This document shows positions 22,608 through 31,886 of a stretch of 40,663 nucleotides of DNA, piece after piece. Numbering within the stretch: position 1 is the stretch's first letter; every line of letters begins with the position of its first letter. Below the pieces are notes generated by a model. It saw only the letters and a list, made by a program, of their open reading frames with translations, had not been told where the DNA came from and made no database searches. The stretch comes from Purshia tridentata (Eukaryota > Streptophyta > Magnoliopsida > Rosales > Rosaceae): assembly GCA_003254885.1 (NCBI GenBank), contig QANT01007099.1:1-40663 (forward strand). Reading direction: 5' to 3'. The position numbers and the translations under genes were made by a program.

Positions 22608-23390
22608 GTAACTTTTTCTAAATCCCCTAATTATCAACAAATTTTTTTTAAGCCCCTGCCCATTTAGGAACTTATAATACTTTTTTACCCTTCTGACTCA
22701 CTCTGATGAGCGTTGACGCGCTCTGATGCAAACTGATACGTAGACTAACGCACGCCCAGTATAACTGTATTTCAAAAATACAGTAACACTGAACAAACAG
22801 TTACACTGTATTTCAAAAATACAGTCACACTGAAATTGAAACTGAATTTTAGAAATACAATTACATTAAAAAATAACTACAAATAATTATACTATTAATT
22901 TTTAAAAAGAAAAAAACTTGCAGGCTCATAAAAAAATAAAAAACCAATTATATACACCTTAACTAAAAAAACAGTTACACATTCACTAAAAAATAGCTAC
23001 ACCTTCATTAAACAAACAGTTATACCTTTACTACACCTTTACTAAGTAAACAGTTACACCTTTACTGAAATATAGTTGCACTAAGTGCGCTTTAGAACAA
23101 ACGGCATAACACGTCAGAGCGCGTCAGAACGCATCAAAATGAAATATATTATAATTTTTAAGAGGTTTTGAGAGTTTCTAAAAGGTTTAGACAAAATTTT
23201 TAAGTGGTTAGGGGTTTAAAGCTACGGACTAAAATAAAAACCATGAATAAAAAATGGTATTTCTGAAATTAAAAAAATATAAAGAAAATTTTATTAAAAT
23301 TAAAAACAAATAAAAAGGGTATAATTGGAATTGTAAAAAAGAAAAGTCAACTTTAGATGGTTATAAGTTGACTAGGGGGTTTTGAAAATG
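22608..23390. mobile_element. Fold-back element 3 with palindromic core
   Basis: CTAAATCCCCTAATTATCAAC (22618 onward) is mirrored by two inverted candidates, one ending near 23221 and one near 23385. Inside, the left words GACGCGCTCTGATGC are mirrored on the right by GCGCGTCAGAACGCATC. The core is filled with ACAGTTACAC-type words. Which right end belongs to the element is unclear. Confidence 0.5.
22764..22828. repeat. Two copies of a 21-bp palindrome
   Basis: ACTGTATTTCAAAAATACAGT occurs twice about 43 bp apart. The 9-bp arms ACTGTATTT/AAATACAGT are perfect and separated by three bases. Confidence 0.8.
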
Positions 23391-23555
23391 TTAAAGTGTA
23401 TAATCACTACAAGAAAATGTAGTTTAGGCGACGAAACTTTAGGAGACAAACTCAAATTCGTCTCCTAAAGTGACTTTAGGCGACAATTTTTTACATTCGT
23501 TGCTTAAACCATCAAGTTTTAGGCAACGAAACCATTTCGTCTCCTAAAGTCTGAG

Positions 23556-23558
<3 letters not shown>

Positions 23559-23586
<28 letters not shown>

Positions 23587-23610
23587 NTTTGTGTATATAT
23601 ATATATATAT
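23559..23610. repeat. Poly-T and (AT)n tract with an N
   Basis: About 30 T interrupted by N at 23587, then (AT)n to 23610. The length is unresolved. Confidence 0.9.
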
Positions 23611-24430
23611 GTGTAGAAGATCATATCTTGATCGTCTTTCCAATGATCCAAACCGTTCATTTTTTAGTTCCACACTCAAATATCATACTTGCAAAAAATT
23701 AGCTTAATAAGAGATGTAGAAGTTAGGTAACGGTAATCAAACTTATGAACGATCATAGTTTTTCGAATGATAATCGAATGGGTAAATGAATTCCGATTTA
23801 GCCGATTTTTTGCATAGATGATCTTTGAGTATAAACATATAAAATGAACGGCTCCGATCATTGAAATCACACTGTGGTCTTCACAATTATTGAAACGACA
23901 AGGTTTCAACGAAAAGTTAATCCAATTAAACTCTTCAAGTGTATTTATATGTAGAAGTTCACATCTCGATAGTGTTTCCAACGATCTAAACTGTTCATTT
24001 TTTAGTTTGCCACTTAAAGATTATCCCTGCAAAAATATAGTTCAATAAAAAATGTAGAAGTGAGGTAACGATGGTCGAATTTATCAACGATCGTGGTTTT
24101 TTTTAATGTTAATTGAACTGGTAGATGAATTTCGATTTGACAGATTTTTTGCAAGGACGATCTTTGAGTATGAACATAGAAAATGAACGGCTTTGATCGT
24201 TGAAATCACATTGTAATCTTCACACTTATTGAAACAACATGGTTTCAACGAAGAAGTTAATAAAATAAAACTCGATCTACTTAGTATTTATATGTAGAAG
24301 CTCACATTTCGATAGTGTTTTCAACGATCCAAACCGTTCATTCTAGTTTCTCACTCAAAGATTAATCATGCAAAAATTTAGTTCAATTGGAGATGTAGAA
24401 GTGAGGTAATAGTAGTCGAATTTATAAAAA
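23611..24430 (+). repeat. ~340-bp tandem repeat, about 2.4 copies
   Basis: The word GTAGAAG introducing ...CGAT(C/A)GT(C/G)TTTCCAA(T/C)GATC recurs at 23613, 23951 and 24294 (spacings 338 and 343). Each unit continues through AAACCGTTCATT, ATGTAGAAGT(T/G)AGGTAA, AATGAACGGCT and a short tail. The third copy breaks off at about 24430 where CACTA motif blocks resume. Confidence 0.8.
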
Positions 24431-24439
24431 AAAAAAAAT

Positions 24440-24720
24440 ATTTTAGGAGACGAAATAGTTTCATCGCCTAAGGTGTGAAAAAATGGGCGGGTCAATTCCC
24501 GCAAAAAATTTCGTAATTTTAAGAGACTTTAGGTGATGAATTTATAAATTTCGTTGCCTAAGGTGAAAAAAATGGGCGGGACTCAATTCCCGCAAAAAAT
24601 TTCATAATTTTAGGAGACGAAGTGCATTTCGTCTCCTAAAGAGACTTTAGGCGACAAAATTTTGTAATTTCGTCGCCTAAAGTCTTAGGAGACGAAATGC
24701 ACTTCGTCCCCTAAAGTTTT
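24440..24720. repeat. CACTA motif block with ~90-bp duplication
   Basis: GGGCGGG(A)(C)TCAATTCCCGC recurs about 90 bp apart, each copy flanked by GGAGACGAAA/GCGACAAAA motifs in alternating orientation, which can form hairpins. Confidence 0.6.
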
Positions 24721-24739
24721 GAAATTTTTTTAAAAACTC

Positions 24740-25260
24740 AAAACCCCCCCAGTATTCCTTTTCATCTTCTCCCGTAGACCCCCCCTTTCTTCATTTCTTC
24801 TTAATTCCTTTTCATCTCTCTCTTGCAGACACTCATTCCCCCATGCCATTTCTTCATTTCTTCTTCCTCCCTAGCTCTATCCTGCAAACCCCATCCCGGT
24901 CCTCTCCTCCCCGATCCCAACCCAGCAAAACCCAATCCCTGTAGAAGCTCCGATCGCCGCCCAGACTGCAGCGCCACTGCCTTTCTCTCCCTGCCACTCT
25001 CCTCTCTCTCCCTCTCTCTCCCGCTCGCCCTACTCCCCTTCCCCTTCCCCCTCTCGCTACCCCTCCCACTCCTGCTCCCGCTTCCCCTCCCTTCTCTGCC
25101 TCTCCTATTTCTCTTTGCCACCGAAACCAGCCAACCCACCCACATCACCATCGAAACCGCCCATCTCGCCCCGCCCAACCCCAAAATAATCCAACTGAAA
25201 AACCTCCTCCCACCCTACCCGAAACCCACCTGTAGCAATTTGTGGGTTTTCTGATTTTAA
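24740..25260 (+). other. CT-rich segment inside CACTA element
   Basis: A C/T-rich tract opens a 143-codon plus-strand frame (24823-25254) made almost entirely of Pro, Leu and Ser. It resembles a promoter/leader region, possibly of the element's lost gene or of a captured gene, and not a protein. At 25610-25690 a short frame on the plus strand (MQEELRAKIKARETQMVEAE) has coiled-coil character and ends in TGA, and could be the last exon of that gene. Confidence 0.35.
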
Positions 25261-26052
25261 TTTTTTTTGTTGGTTTTTCTGTTTTTTTTTATTTGTGTTT
25301 TTTGTAATTTCTGTAATTTAGGATTGTGGATTTTATGTGTTATTGTGGATATTATGTGTTATTGTAATTTTCTGTAAATTAGTGTTATATGCATTTTTTT
25401 TTCTAAGTACATTTGTTTTTAAAAAAATTTCTTACATTTGTTATTTCTGCTAGTATTATGTAGTTATATGTTTGGGTTTGGAAGATCAACACTCATTATT
25501 ATTGTATTATCTTTCTTAAAATCATATGTATAATGCTAGCTCTTTTTTCTTACAAGTGTTGATTGTTCAATTACAAAGCCAAACACGTATTTTATCCTTT
25601 TTAAGGAAGAAGATCTAGATGCAGGAGGAACTACGTGCTAAGATAAAGGCTCGTGAGACACAGATGGTAGAAGCAGAGCCTGATTGAGATGACAACAACA
25701 TCCAAAGCTAGATAGAGATGACGACGCTACTAGTTTAGGATAGATTGACTGCTAGGGTCATTATTTTTTGTTTGTATGAATATATGTATTTGAAAACAAT
25801 TATATGGAATATATGAAAATTTTGAAATTTTATGCTTTTTAAATTTATTAATATATTTTTTGTTACTATAATTTCTGGAAAAATAAATAAATTAAAAATC
25901 TAAAATACTTTTAAGAGATGAAATATTTCGTCTCTTGAACGTTTAGGCGACGAAATATTTCGTTGCCTAAACTTTTAGGCGACGAAATATTTCGTCTCCT
26001 AAATGTTTGGGTGACAAAATATTTTGTCTCCTAAATGTTTGGGTGACGAAAC

Positions 26053-26510
26053 TGTAAGTTTTCTTAATGGACTATTGTTTAAAGAATCCAGTTACAACAA
26101 GGAAACTGATCTTGTAGACCAAGTTAAAGGCTATATAGGATTATTCCAGACATTATTGTTAATTAGTGATTCAGATAATAACAAGGACTAAGGGCCTGAA
26201 AGGTAGGAGGTTAGAGTCTTATATGAATATGCATAAGGATTCCTAGTTACAGCTGTGATTACTTACGATTGAGTGTTTTCTTTATGGGAGAACTTCAAAT
26301 CTAAGATCACTTATAAATAGGAACAAGTCCCTGCTCTCACAGATACGTTTTTGCAAAAAGAACTCAGTCCCATATTGAGCTGCTCTAAGGAACTCTGCAG
26401 AGAGGAGAAGGCTTGTTTCAATGGCTTCATGTATGTTCTTTTATTCTCATATGACTAGTCTGTTCTTGATAATGGTTGTGTTTCTTGATGGCTGTGATTA
26501 AAGTTTAACA
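26053..26510 (+). mobile_element. Solo LTR (458 bp) nested in the CACTA element
   Basis: Begins TGTAAGTTTTC and ends GTTTAACA, flanked by a perfect 5-bp duplication GAAAC (26048-26052 and 26511-26515). A TATAAATA lies at 26312-26319. It interrupts the CACTA motif block. TG..CA ends, the 5-bp duplication and the absence of internal sequence fit a solo LTR left by LTR-LTR recombination. The lineage is unknown. Confidence 0.82.
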
Positions 26511-26797
26511 GAAACATCTTGTCTCTTGAAGTTTTAGGCGACGAAATTTTTGGTCACCTAAAGTAAGTTTAGGAGACGAATATTATTTCGTCACCTAAAG
26601 TAAGTTCAGGAGACGAAATAATTTGTGTGGTGTTTTAGGCGACGAATAGTTTTTTTTCGTGCCTAAATGTTAGGTATACCATTTTTAAGCTACGAGTGTG
26701 TCGATGAAGAATTTTCGTCTCCTAAAGTTTTAGGCGACGAAATGTAACTTTAGGCGACAAAAAATATTCGTAGCCTAAACCTTTTTTTCTTGTAGTG

Positions 26798-27347
26798 GGT
26801 TTTATCGAAAATTTTGGTTTGTCTATTTATTTGATTATAGTTAAATATGTAAATGATTTTTAATTTGGCTAATTTTTTATAAGGATGATCTATTAATAGA
26901 GATCTAACTGTTTAGATTGTTAAAAACTTATGGAAATGGGCTCCATGAGGTATTTTACAAATAATTTTATTTATAGGATCCTACAATGAAAAATTACTGG
27001 AGGTATATATATACTTGCAATTAAATTCAAGTGTGGGATCCCATATTTATGGGATTCCTCATAGGGGCCTATTCTATATGGTATTTAAACGATCTGAACC
27101 GTCTATGTTTTGAGTCTATATTCAAAGATTATCCTTACAAAAAAGTAAGCAAATTTGAAACCTTTAAGTTATCAAACTTTGATCAAATAAATAAACAAAC
27201 AAAATATTTCGATAAACACTTGAAATTGTAATCATTTAATCAACGACCAAATGGTTTTCGATTAATCTAATTTTTTACAAACACGATTCTCCAATGGGGA
27301 CCAAAAACATAGACGGTTTCGATTATTGAAGTACAATGTGTAGTGGG
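26798..27347. repeat. Degenerate copies of the ~340-bp family
   Basis: Words in the same order as the 23611-24430 array recur here (AACGATCTGAACCGTC..., CAAAGATTATCCTTACAAAAA, TTTTCGATTAATCTAATTTTTTACAAACACGATT, then a GACGGTTTCGATTATTGAA block), but much diverged. They lie outside the CACTA termini. Confidence 0.5.
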
Positions 27348-28128
27348 TGTTGATGCAAAAAACTGGACGTCTTCTGAACCAACGTGGATGAGGAAGGGTA
27401 GACTTGGTTTTGCTCCTTTGATCTTATATCTTTGACAACTCTTGTACGAAAATGGAGGACAACAGTGGGGACTTACACCAGTGAGGTGTTTGCTAAGAAC
27501 CCTCCGGTGTATAAGTTAGAAAACAGTAAGGAAATCACGCGATTTATCTCAAGAGCTAGGCTTGAAATCAATCCAGATGATATTAGTTTTCTGTATATTT
27601 TCTCTCTCTCTTTTTCTCGATCCCCTTGAAGGTGGGAGAAATGGGCTATTTATAGGCAAAATACCAGATACCTGCATGAAGATGGACGGTTGTCACTGGG
27701 CCACGTGGAGACATCTGCGTCGCTCATCTCGCCCACTAGGCCACTTGATCATTAAATGCAGGCATGGTAGGTTGGTGAAGGGACGAAGCAACCGTCAAGT
27801 CATGCCATCCCTGTGTCAGATAGAAGACTTTTGCACACTCAACACTTGAATGGATATCCCTTGGAGAGTGTGTACGGCAGGTCGATGCCGACATAATCTT
27901 CATGATACCGACCCGACCTGAACCACTACCGAACTGACCACTAATCCGGCCTCGGCAGTTGGGCGGATCCAACGTACTGCTACTCGGTCCAGCCGACCTC
28001 TGAGACGGCTCGGACTAACGTAATCAGAGTTGAGTCATCCCTTTGGTCAATGGTCAAGGCGATGAGCAGGTGGACAGGTGTCAGGTATCTATCTGTGGAC
28101 TATACGGACACCGATCCGAGCGCCAACA
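27348..28128 (-). repeat. 3' LTR of minus-strand Tat element (781 bp)
   Basis: Plus-strand ends are TGTTGATGC and GCGCCAACA, so termini are TGTTG/CAACA. It is the inverted partner of 36646-37462 and is 36 bp shorter because of one deletion near 28035, where the longer copy has two GAGTT(G/A)AGTCAT words. A minus-strand TATAAATA lies at 27647-27654. Confidence 0.92.
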
Positions 28129-28142
28129 GAAGTCCCCCAGCT
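28129..28142 (-). promoter_or_regulatory. Polypurine tract
   Basis: The minus strand reads AGCTGGGGGACTTC directly before the 3' LTR. Confidence 0.8.
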
Positions 28143-28406
28143 ATCTAGACAAACCCGGGGTGTTTACGTGGATAGCTGACCTCTGAAGGCTGAGCTCGGC
28201 ATAGCTGGATTGCGATCTTTGGCGTCCCATCTTCCCTGCCCCGTGGCAGCAAACGCATGGCGCACAGTCCCCGATGGGTCAGGCCCATTTATTGTTGCTG
28301 TAAACAAGATGTCGCTTCGGCTGTTAACCCATGAGTGTTCGACAGGTGGCGCAATCTGACGGTGCGACCTTTCAAACTTGGACGGTTAGGATACGTTGAG
28401 CTCGGC

Positions 28407-28414
28407 TATAAATA
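28407..28414 (+). promoter_or_regulatory. TATA box of the antisense gene
   Basis: TATAAATA in GCTCGGCTATAAATAACTC lies about 280 bases upstream of the antisense-gene ATG, outside the LTR. The same box is preserved in the inverted copy at 36342-36349. A GTAAGT at 28547-28552 and an AG at 28690-28691 would allow a 5'-leader intron ending two bases before the ATG. Confidence 0.65.
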
Positions 28415-28692
28415 ACTCTTTCCTCTTCTGAAAATTCACTTTGCTTATACTCTNGCCAAATCATCCTCGCGATCCTTGTTGTATCCCAGCGCTCGCAAGA
28501 TTCTTGTTGCACTCAGTGTTCGCAAGGTCAACTTTCTTCAGAAACTGTAAGTCTGCATCATCTTCATTTGCTTTTTCTTCTGTTCTTGATTTTCTGCATT
28601 TTCTGGGTTCGGATGGGTTCTTTGTGTTTTTCCCTAAGTTTCTGCGCGTGAAGGGTTTGTGGTGATTGAAGAAGAAAGGTGAAGAGTTAAGG

Positions 28693-31072
28693 ATGTCTTC
28701 AGATTCTGAGTTCGAAACTGGCTCTGGCGAGGCCTTTGAAGGTGAGAGCAGATCTGGGTCATCGAGGACACAATCCGAAGACCTGGGAATTGCAGTGGAA
28801 GCTGTTCGGCCTGGTTCCACCGGAAGCAGATACGATCTAATAAGGGAAGAAGTGACCTCGGCTCCTTTCCAAAGAGCCTCAGTAGTAGTACTGGATTCAG
28901 AAGGGGAGATTGACGAAGAAGAGGCCCCTCAAAACCCTAGCCGAACTGACGAGGGCAGTACTGAAGGAGGTGACGACCTGACTGAGAGGGTTGCTTCGGA
29001 GGAGGCCGCAGCAAGGGACCGAGGGAAAGAAGCATCGACTTCTGCTAGGGCTTCGGCGGTGGATCCTGAGTACTATGAGGAGAAGGCTTGGAAAGCCGAT
29101 GCAATCCCCAACGAGATGCAAGAATGGGAGATCGAGGAGATGCGCACTCGGTTTCGCATCCCTGGCTCTGTTCTGATGGAGCTCCCTGCCGAGGGAGACA
29201 AACCGAGCCGACCTCCGTCAGGTTGGGTCACCCTCTACCCCGAGATGATGGAGAATGGGGTGAGGCTTCCCCTTCATCCGTTTCTGCAGAGGTGGCTGTC
29301 TGCGATCGGGCTTGCTCCTCACCAACTGAACCCGAATGTCTATCGGGATATACTCTCCATGCACATTTTGTGGCATGAGGTGAACGGTTGCGAGCCGCAC
29401 CTGGACCATCTAATGTTCTGCTACGGGCTGAGGACGAAGAAGTCCGAACGAGGGTTCTACAATCTCCAGGCGACCGGCAAGAAGTTGATAGAGGGAAACC
29501 CTTCAAGCCAGAAACACTGGAAGAAAAAGTACTTCTTCGCCTCCGGAAATTGGGAATTTGCTGACCTCGACAACCCCCCGGAACATCGCGTTCCGAGATG
29601 CTTTAGGGAACCAGGTAGACTTAGGGACCCGATCCGAGCCCAGACTAAAACATTGCATACATGCATACTATAAACATATTTGTATGTTTTGTTTTTCTTC
29701 TCAACTACAACATTGCATACATATGCATATTATAAACATGTTTGTATGTTTTGTTTTTCTTCTCACTCGTAAAGTTCACTTTTGTAGTTCTGTGGGGAAA
29801 GTGTAGCCTAACAGCAGAGCGCCGAGCCGAGCTTGTGAAAGTACAGGACCAGAGCTCGCTTAAACGGTCTTCGGCAAGTCTCCTTGGTGGAGCCTTGATT
29901 GGGACGAGCGGGATCAGCTGGTTCGCACCGAAGAGAGACCCTCGCCTTGCTCGATCAATGGGCCTAGAAAGAGGAGATCCAGAGGCCCGGGCGAAGCTGA
30001 GGGCCCTTTCCAAAACAGGGTCTGAGAGAACCTCGAGGGGCGATTCGCGCTCTTCGACGCCTCAGGCGACGGGGGGCCAGGGGTCAGCTCGTGCTGGGAA
30101 AGAGAAGGAGAAGGAGAAGGCAACTACCGCCCCTACCCCTGGCATTTTGCCCTCCCAACAGGAGGTTGGTGCCCACCGAGCCGAGAAGAGGAAGGACTCC
30201 AGCTTGGTGGAGCATAGAGAGAAGAGGAAGGACTCCGGCCCGGTAGAGGAGCCGAGAGAGAAGAGGGTTCGGAGCGGACCCGAGTCTGAGGAGGGTGACC
30301 ACCCCACGGTGGCTTTCTTTTCAGAAGCCAAGGGTTTTGGGGAGTGCGCAAGCGCCCTCCTGACCCCGGGCTTCTATAAGAACAGGTTGTGGGATGGGAT
30401 TGCCAACCCGACCCTCGACTTCAAGGCCCGCGAGTGTAGTAAGCAGGCCGTATATGTGAGTTTTCCAATAACCTTGACTCTTCGGTTTTAATCTCTTTTC
30501 CCTTGCCTTTTCAACTAATATGCATGTGTTTTCAGCTTGCTGCTATGCAGCATGATTTGGCAATGGCGGCTATCAACTCGGGTAGCACCGTTCGGGCCTA
30601 CCAGACGAAAGTCCGGGAGCTTCGAGAGGCTGGGCAGAAGGTGCAGGCCGAGCTTAAGGAAGCCGAGGCAAAGGTGGTTTCTGAAGGGGCCAAGGTGAAC
30701 GATCTCCGTGCTCGGACGAGGGCACTGGAGGCTAAGGTGGAGGAAGGGCGAACCGCCCTTGAGAGGACCGAGCGCCGGGTCACAGAACTCTCCAAGAACA
30801 ACTTGGAGCTTCAGAGCCAACTCCTGGCGACTCAGAGGAAAGCTCAAGATGATATTGAGCAATCTGCTCAGGAGGCTCGGGTCGATGGGTTCTTTGACCT
30901 CATCGAGAGGCTTCAAGAGGCGCGTCCGGAGTGGGACCTTAGTTTCATTACTAAGGATGAAGGACCCGTTCCGGGCGCTGCCGGTGAGGAAACCGATGCT
31001 GAGCAAGGGCCGGCGTTAAATGCTGGCGGTCCTCCTCCTACTGAACCGAACACCGACGCCGCTCCGAAGTGA
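28693..31072 (+). CDS. Antisense spliced gene of Tat element (Transposase_28-like), 708 aa
   Basis: Three exons join without a stop: 28693-29614, 29788-30455 and 30536-31072 (922+668+537=2,127 nt, 709 codons). The introns are GT..AG: 29615-29787 (173 bp, phase 1) and 30456-30535 (80 bp, phase 0, donor GTGAGT, acceptor TTTTCAG). The start is the ATG in AAGGATGTCTTC. The N-terminus is acidic and Ser-rich. Residues about 150-300 resemble the plant 'putative gypsy type transposon' domain (Transposase_28, PF04195 from memory), with RIPGSVLMELPAEGD, LPLHPFLQRWL and LAPHQLNPN. A basic, Glu/Lys-rich middle follows (about 340-530), and then a long coiled coil (about 560-650) and an acidic, Pro-rich tail. 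Antisense genes at this place are reported for several Tat-lineage elements; function is unknown. An open frame across all splice junctions argues for recent selection or recent insertion. Confidence 0.85.
29648..29767. repeat. 60-bp tandem duplication inside intron 1
   Basis: ACATTGCATACAT..ATAAACAT.TTTGTATGTTTTG occurs twice at 60-bp spacing (CATTGCAT at 29651 and 29711). It lies wholly inside the predicted first intron of the antisense gene and so does not alter the protein. Confidence 0.85.
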
Positions 31073-31415
31073 TGCCTTTGTTTTTGTTTTTGTTGCTTTT
31101 TTTTTTTTTNTTTTTTTTTGGTTCCCCTGATCCGACCTGTGGATCGGGGGTTAAACTTATGAATTTGAATCAAAATGTCCTGATCAACCCTCAAGTGTTT
31201 ACTTTCCGTTTTGGCTTGTCTGCTCACTATAACAAGTAATGATAATGGCAAACTCGGCCCCTCGGATAGTGGAATACATGATAACCAATATATAATAACA
31301 AAGTGTAAACCTCGCCTTGGAACATAATAACTAATACACAATACCGAAGTGCGGACCTCGCCTGGTTTGAGCAAAAGAACAAGGACCACACTGGCTTAAG
31401 AGTTTAGCATGAACC
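31073..31415. other. Non-coding region with poly-T and an N
   Basis: Contains a T-rich run (31097-31119, N at 31110) just after the antisense-gene stop, then GC-richer DNA leading into the 74-bp array. No frame is supported. Read on the minus strand this is 3' untranslated DNA of the element. Confidence 0.5.
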
Positions 31416-31738
31416 ACGTCGGCTCGGATTAGGTCATTTAGCGACTTTGCCTGATCTGTAACTTGCCGAGCGAGGGTTTTGTAAAAACCACGTCGGCTCG
31501 GACAAGGGCGTTTAGAGACCTTGTCTGGTCTGTATCTTGCCGAGCGAGGGTTTTGTAAAAACCACGTTGGCTCGGACAAGGGCGTTTAGAGACCTTGTCT
31601 GGTCTGTATCTTGCCGAGCGAGGGTTTTGTAAAAACCACGTTGGCTCGGACAAGGGCGTTTAGAGACCTTGTCTGGTCTGTATCTTGCCGAGCGAGGGTT
31701 TTGTAAAAACCACGTCGGCTCGGACAAGGGCGTTTAGG
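31416..31738. repeat. 74-bp tandem array, ~4.4 copies
   Basis: Units begin CGTCGGCTCGGA / CGTTGGCTCGGA at 31416, 31490, 31564, 31638 and 31712 (last partial), each continuing through ACAAGGGCGTTTAGAGACC and CTTGCCGAGCGAGGGTTTTG. Inner copies are nearly identical; the leftmost is more diverged. Tat/Ogre elements are known for tandem repeats in a variable 3' untranslated region, which matches this place between pol and the antisense gene. Confidence 0.93.
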
Positions 31739-31886
31739 GTTTTTGCGACAAACATTTCTTCTAAAAATAAGGGATGTAATAGATCTTGCATACAATTCAC
31801 CCAATTTGCAATGTCATTGGAACTGAAATACTTTGTAAGTTACCGACCCGATCCCCCAATGTTTGTCGAAAAACTAGAGGTAGAAG
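31739..31886. other. Spacer between 74-bp array and pol stop
   Basis: No frame or repeat is supported. On the minus strand this is the start of the 3' untranslated region after gag-pol. Confidence 0.5.

Larger units (their letters stand above)
23405..26797. mobile_element. CACTA-like element, non-autonomous
   Basis: The left end reads CACTACAAGAAAATGTAGTTTAGGCGACGAA. The right end in reverse complement reads CACTACAAGAAAAAAAGGTTTAGGCTACGAA. Blocks of TTTAGGCGACGAAAT and TTTAGGAGACGAAAT in both orientations crowd both subterminal regions and internal blocks (23420-23550, 24440-24720, 25905-26050, 26520-26780), as expected for CACTA transposase-binding arrays. No transposase domain is recognisable. 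The 3-bp flanks (AAT left, GGT right) do not match, so an end may have been altered. The interior holds a ~340-bp tandem array, a CT-rich segment and a nested solo LTR. Confidence 0.75.

Noticed and set aside
24823..25254. 143-codon plus-strand frame rich in Leu, Pro and Ser
   Set aside because: It follows a C/T-rich tract, has no domain and is almost a two-base composition read as codons; it is more likely leader or promoter DNA in the CACTA element.
27432..27849. Short plus-strand frames repeated in inverted form at 36961-37378
   Set aside because: They lie inside the two inverted LTRs, so they are LTR sequence and not genes.
31438..31804. Series of overlapping minus-strand frames with near-identical peptides
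   Set aside because: These are shadows of the 74-bp tandem array, shifted by one unit each.
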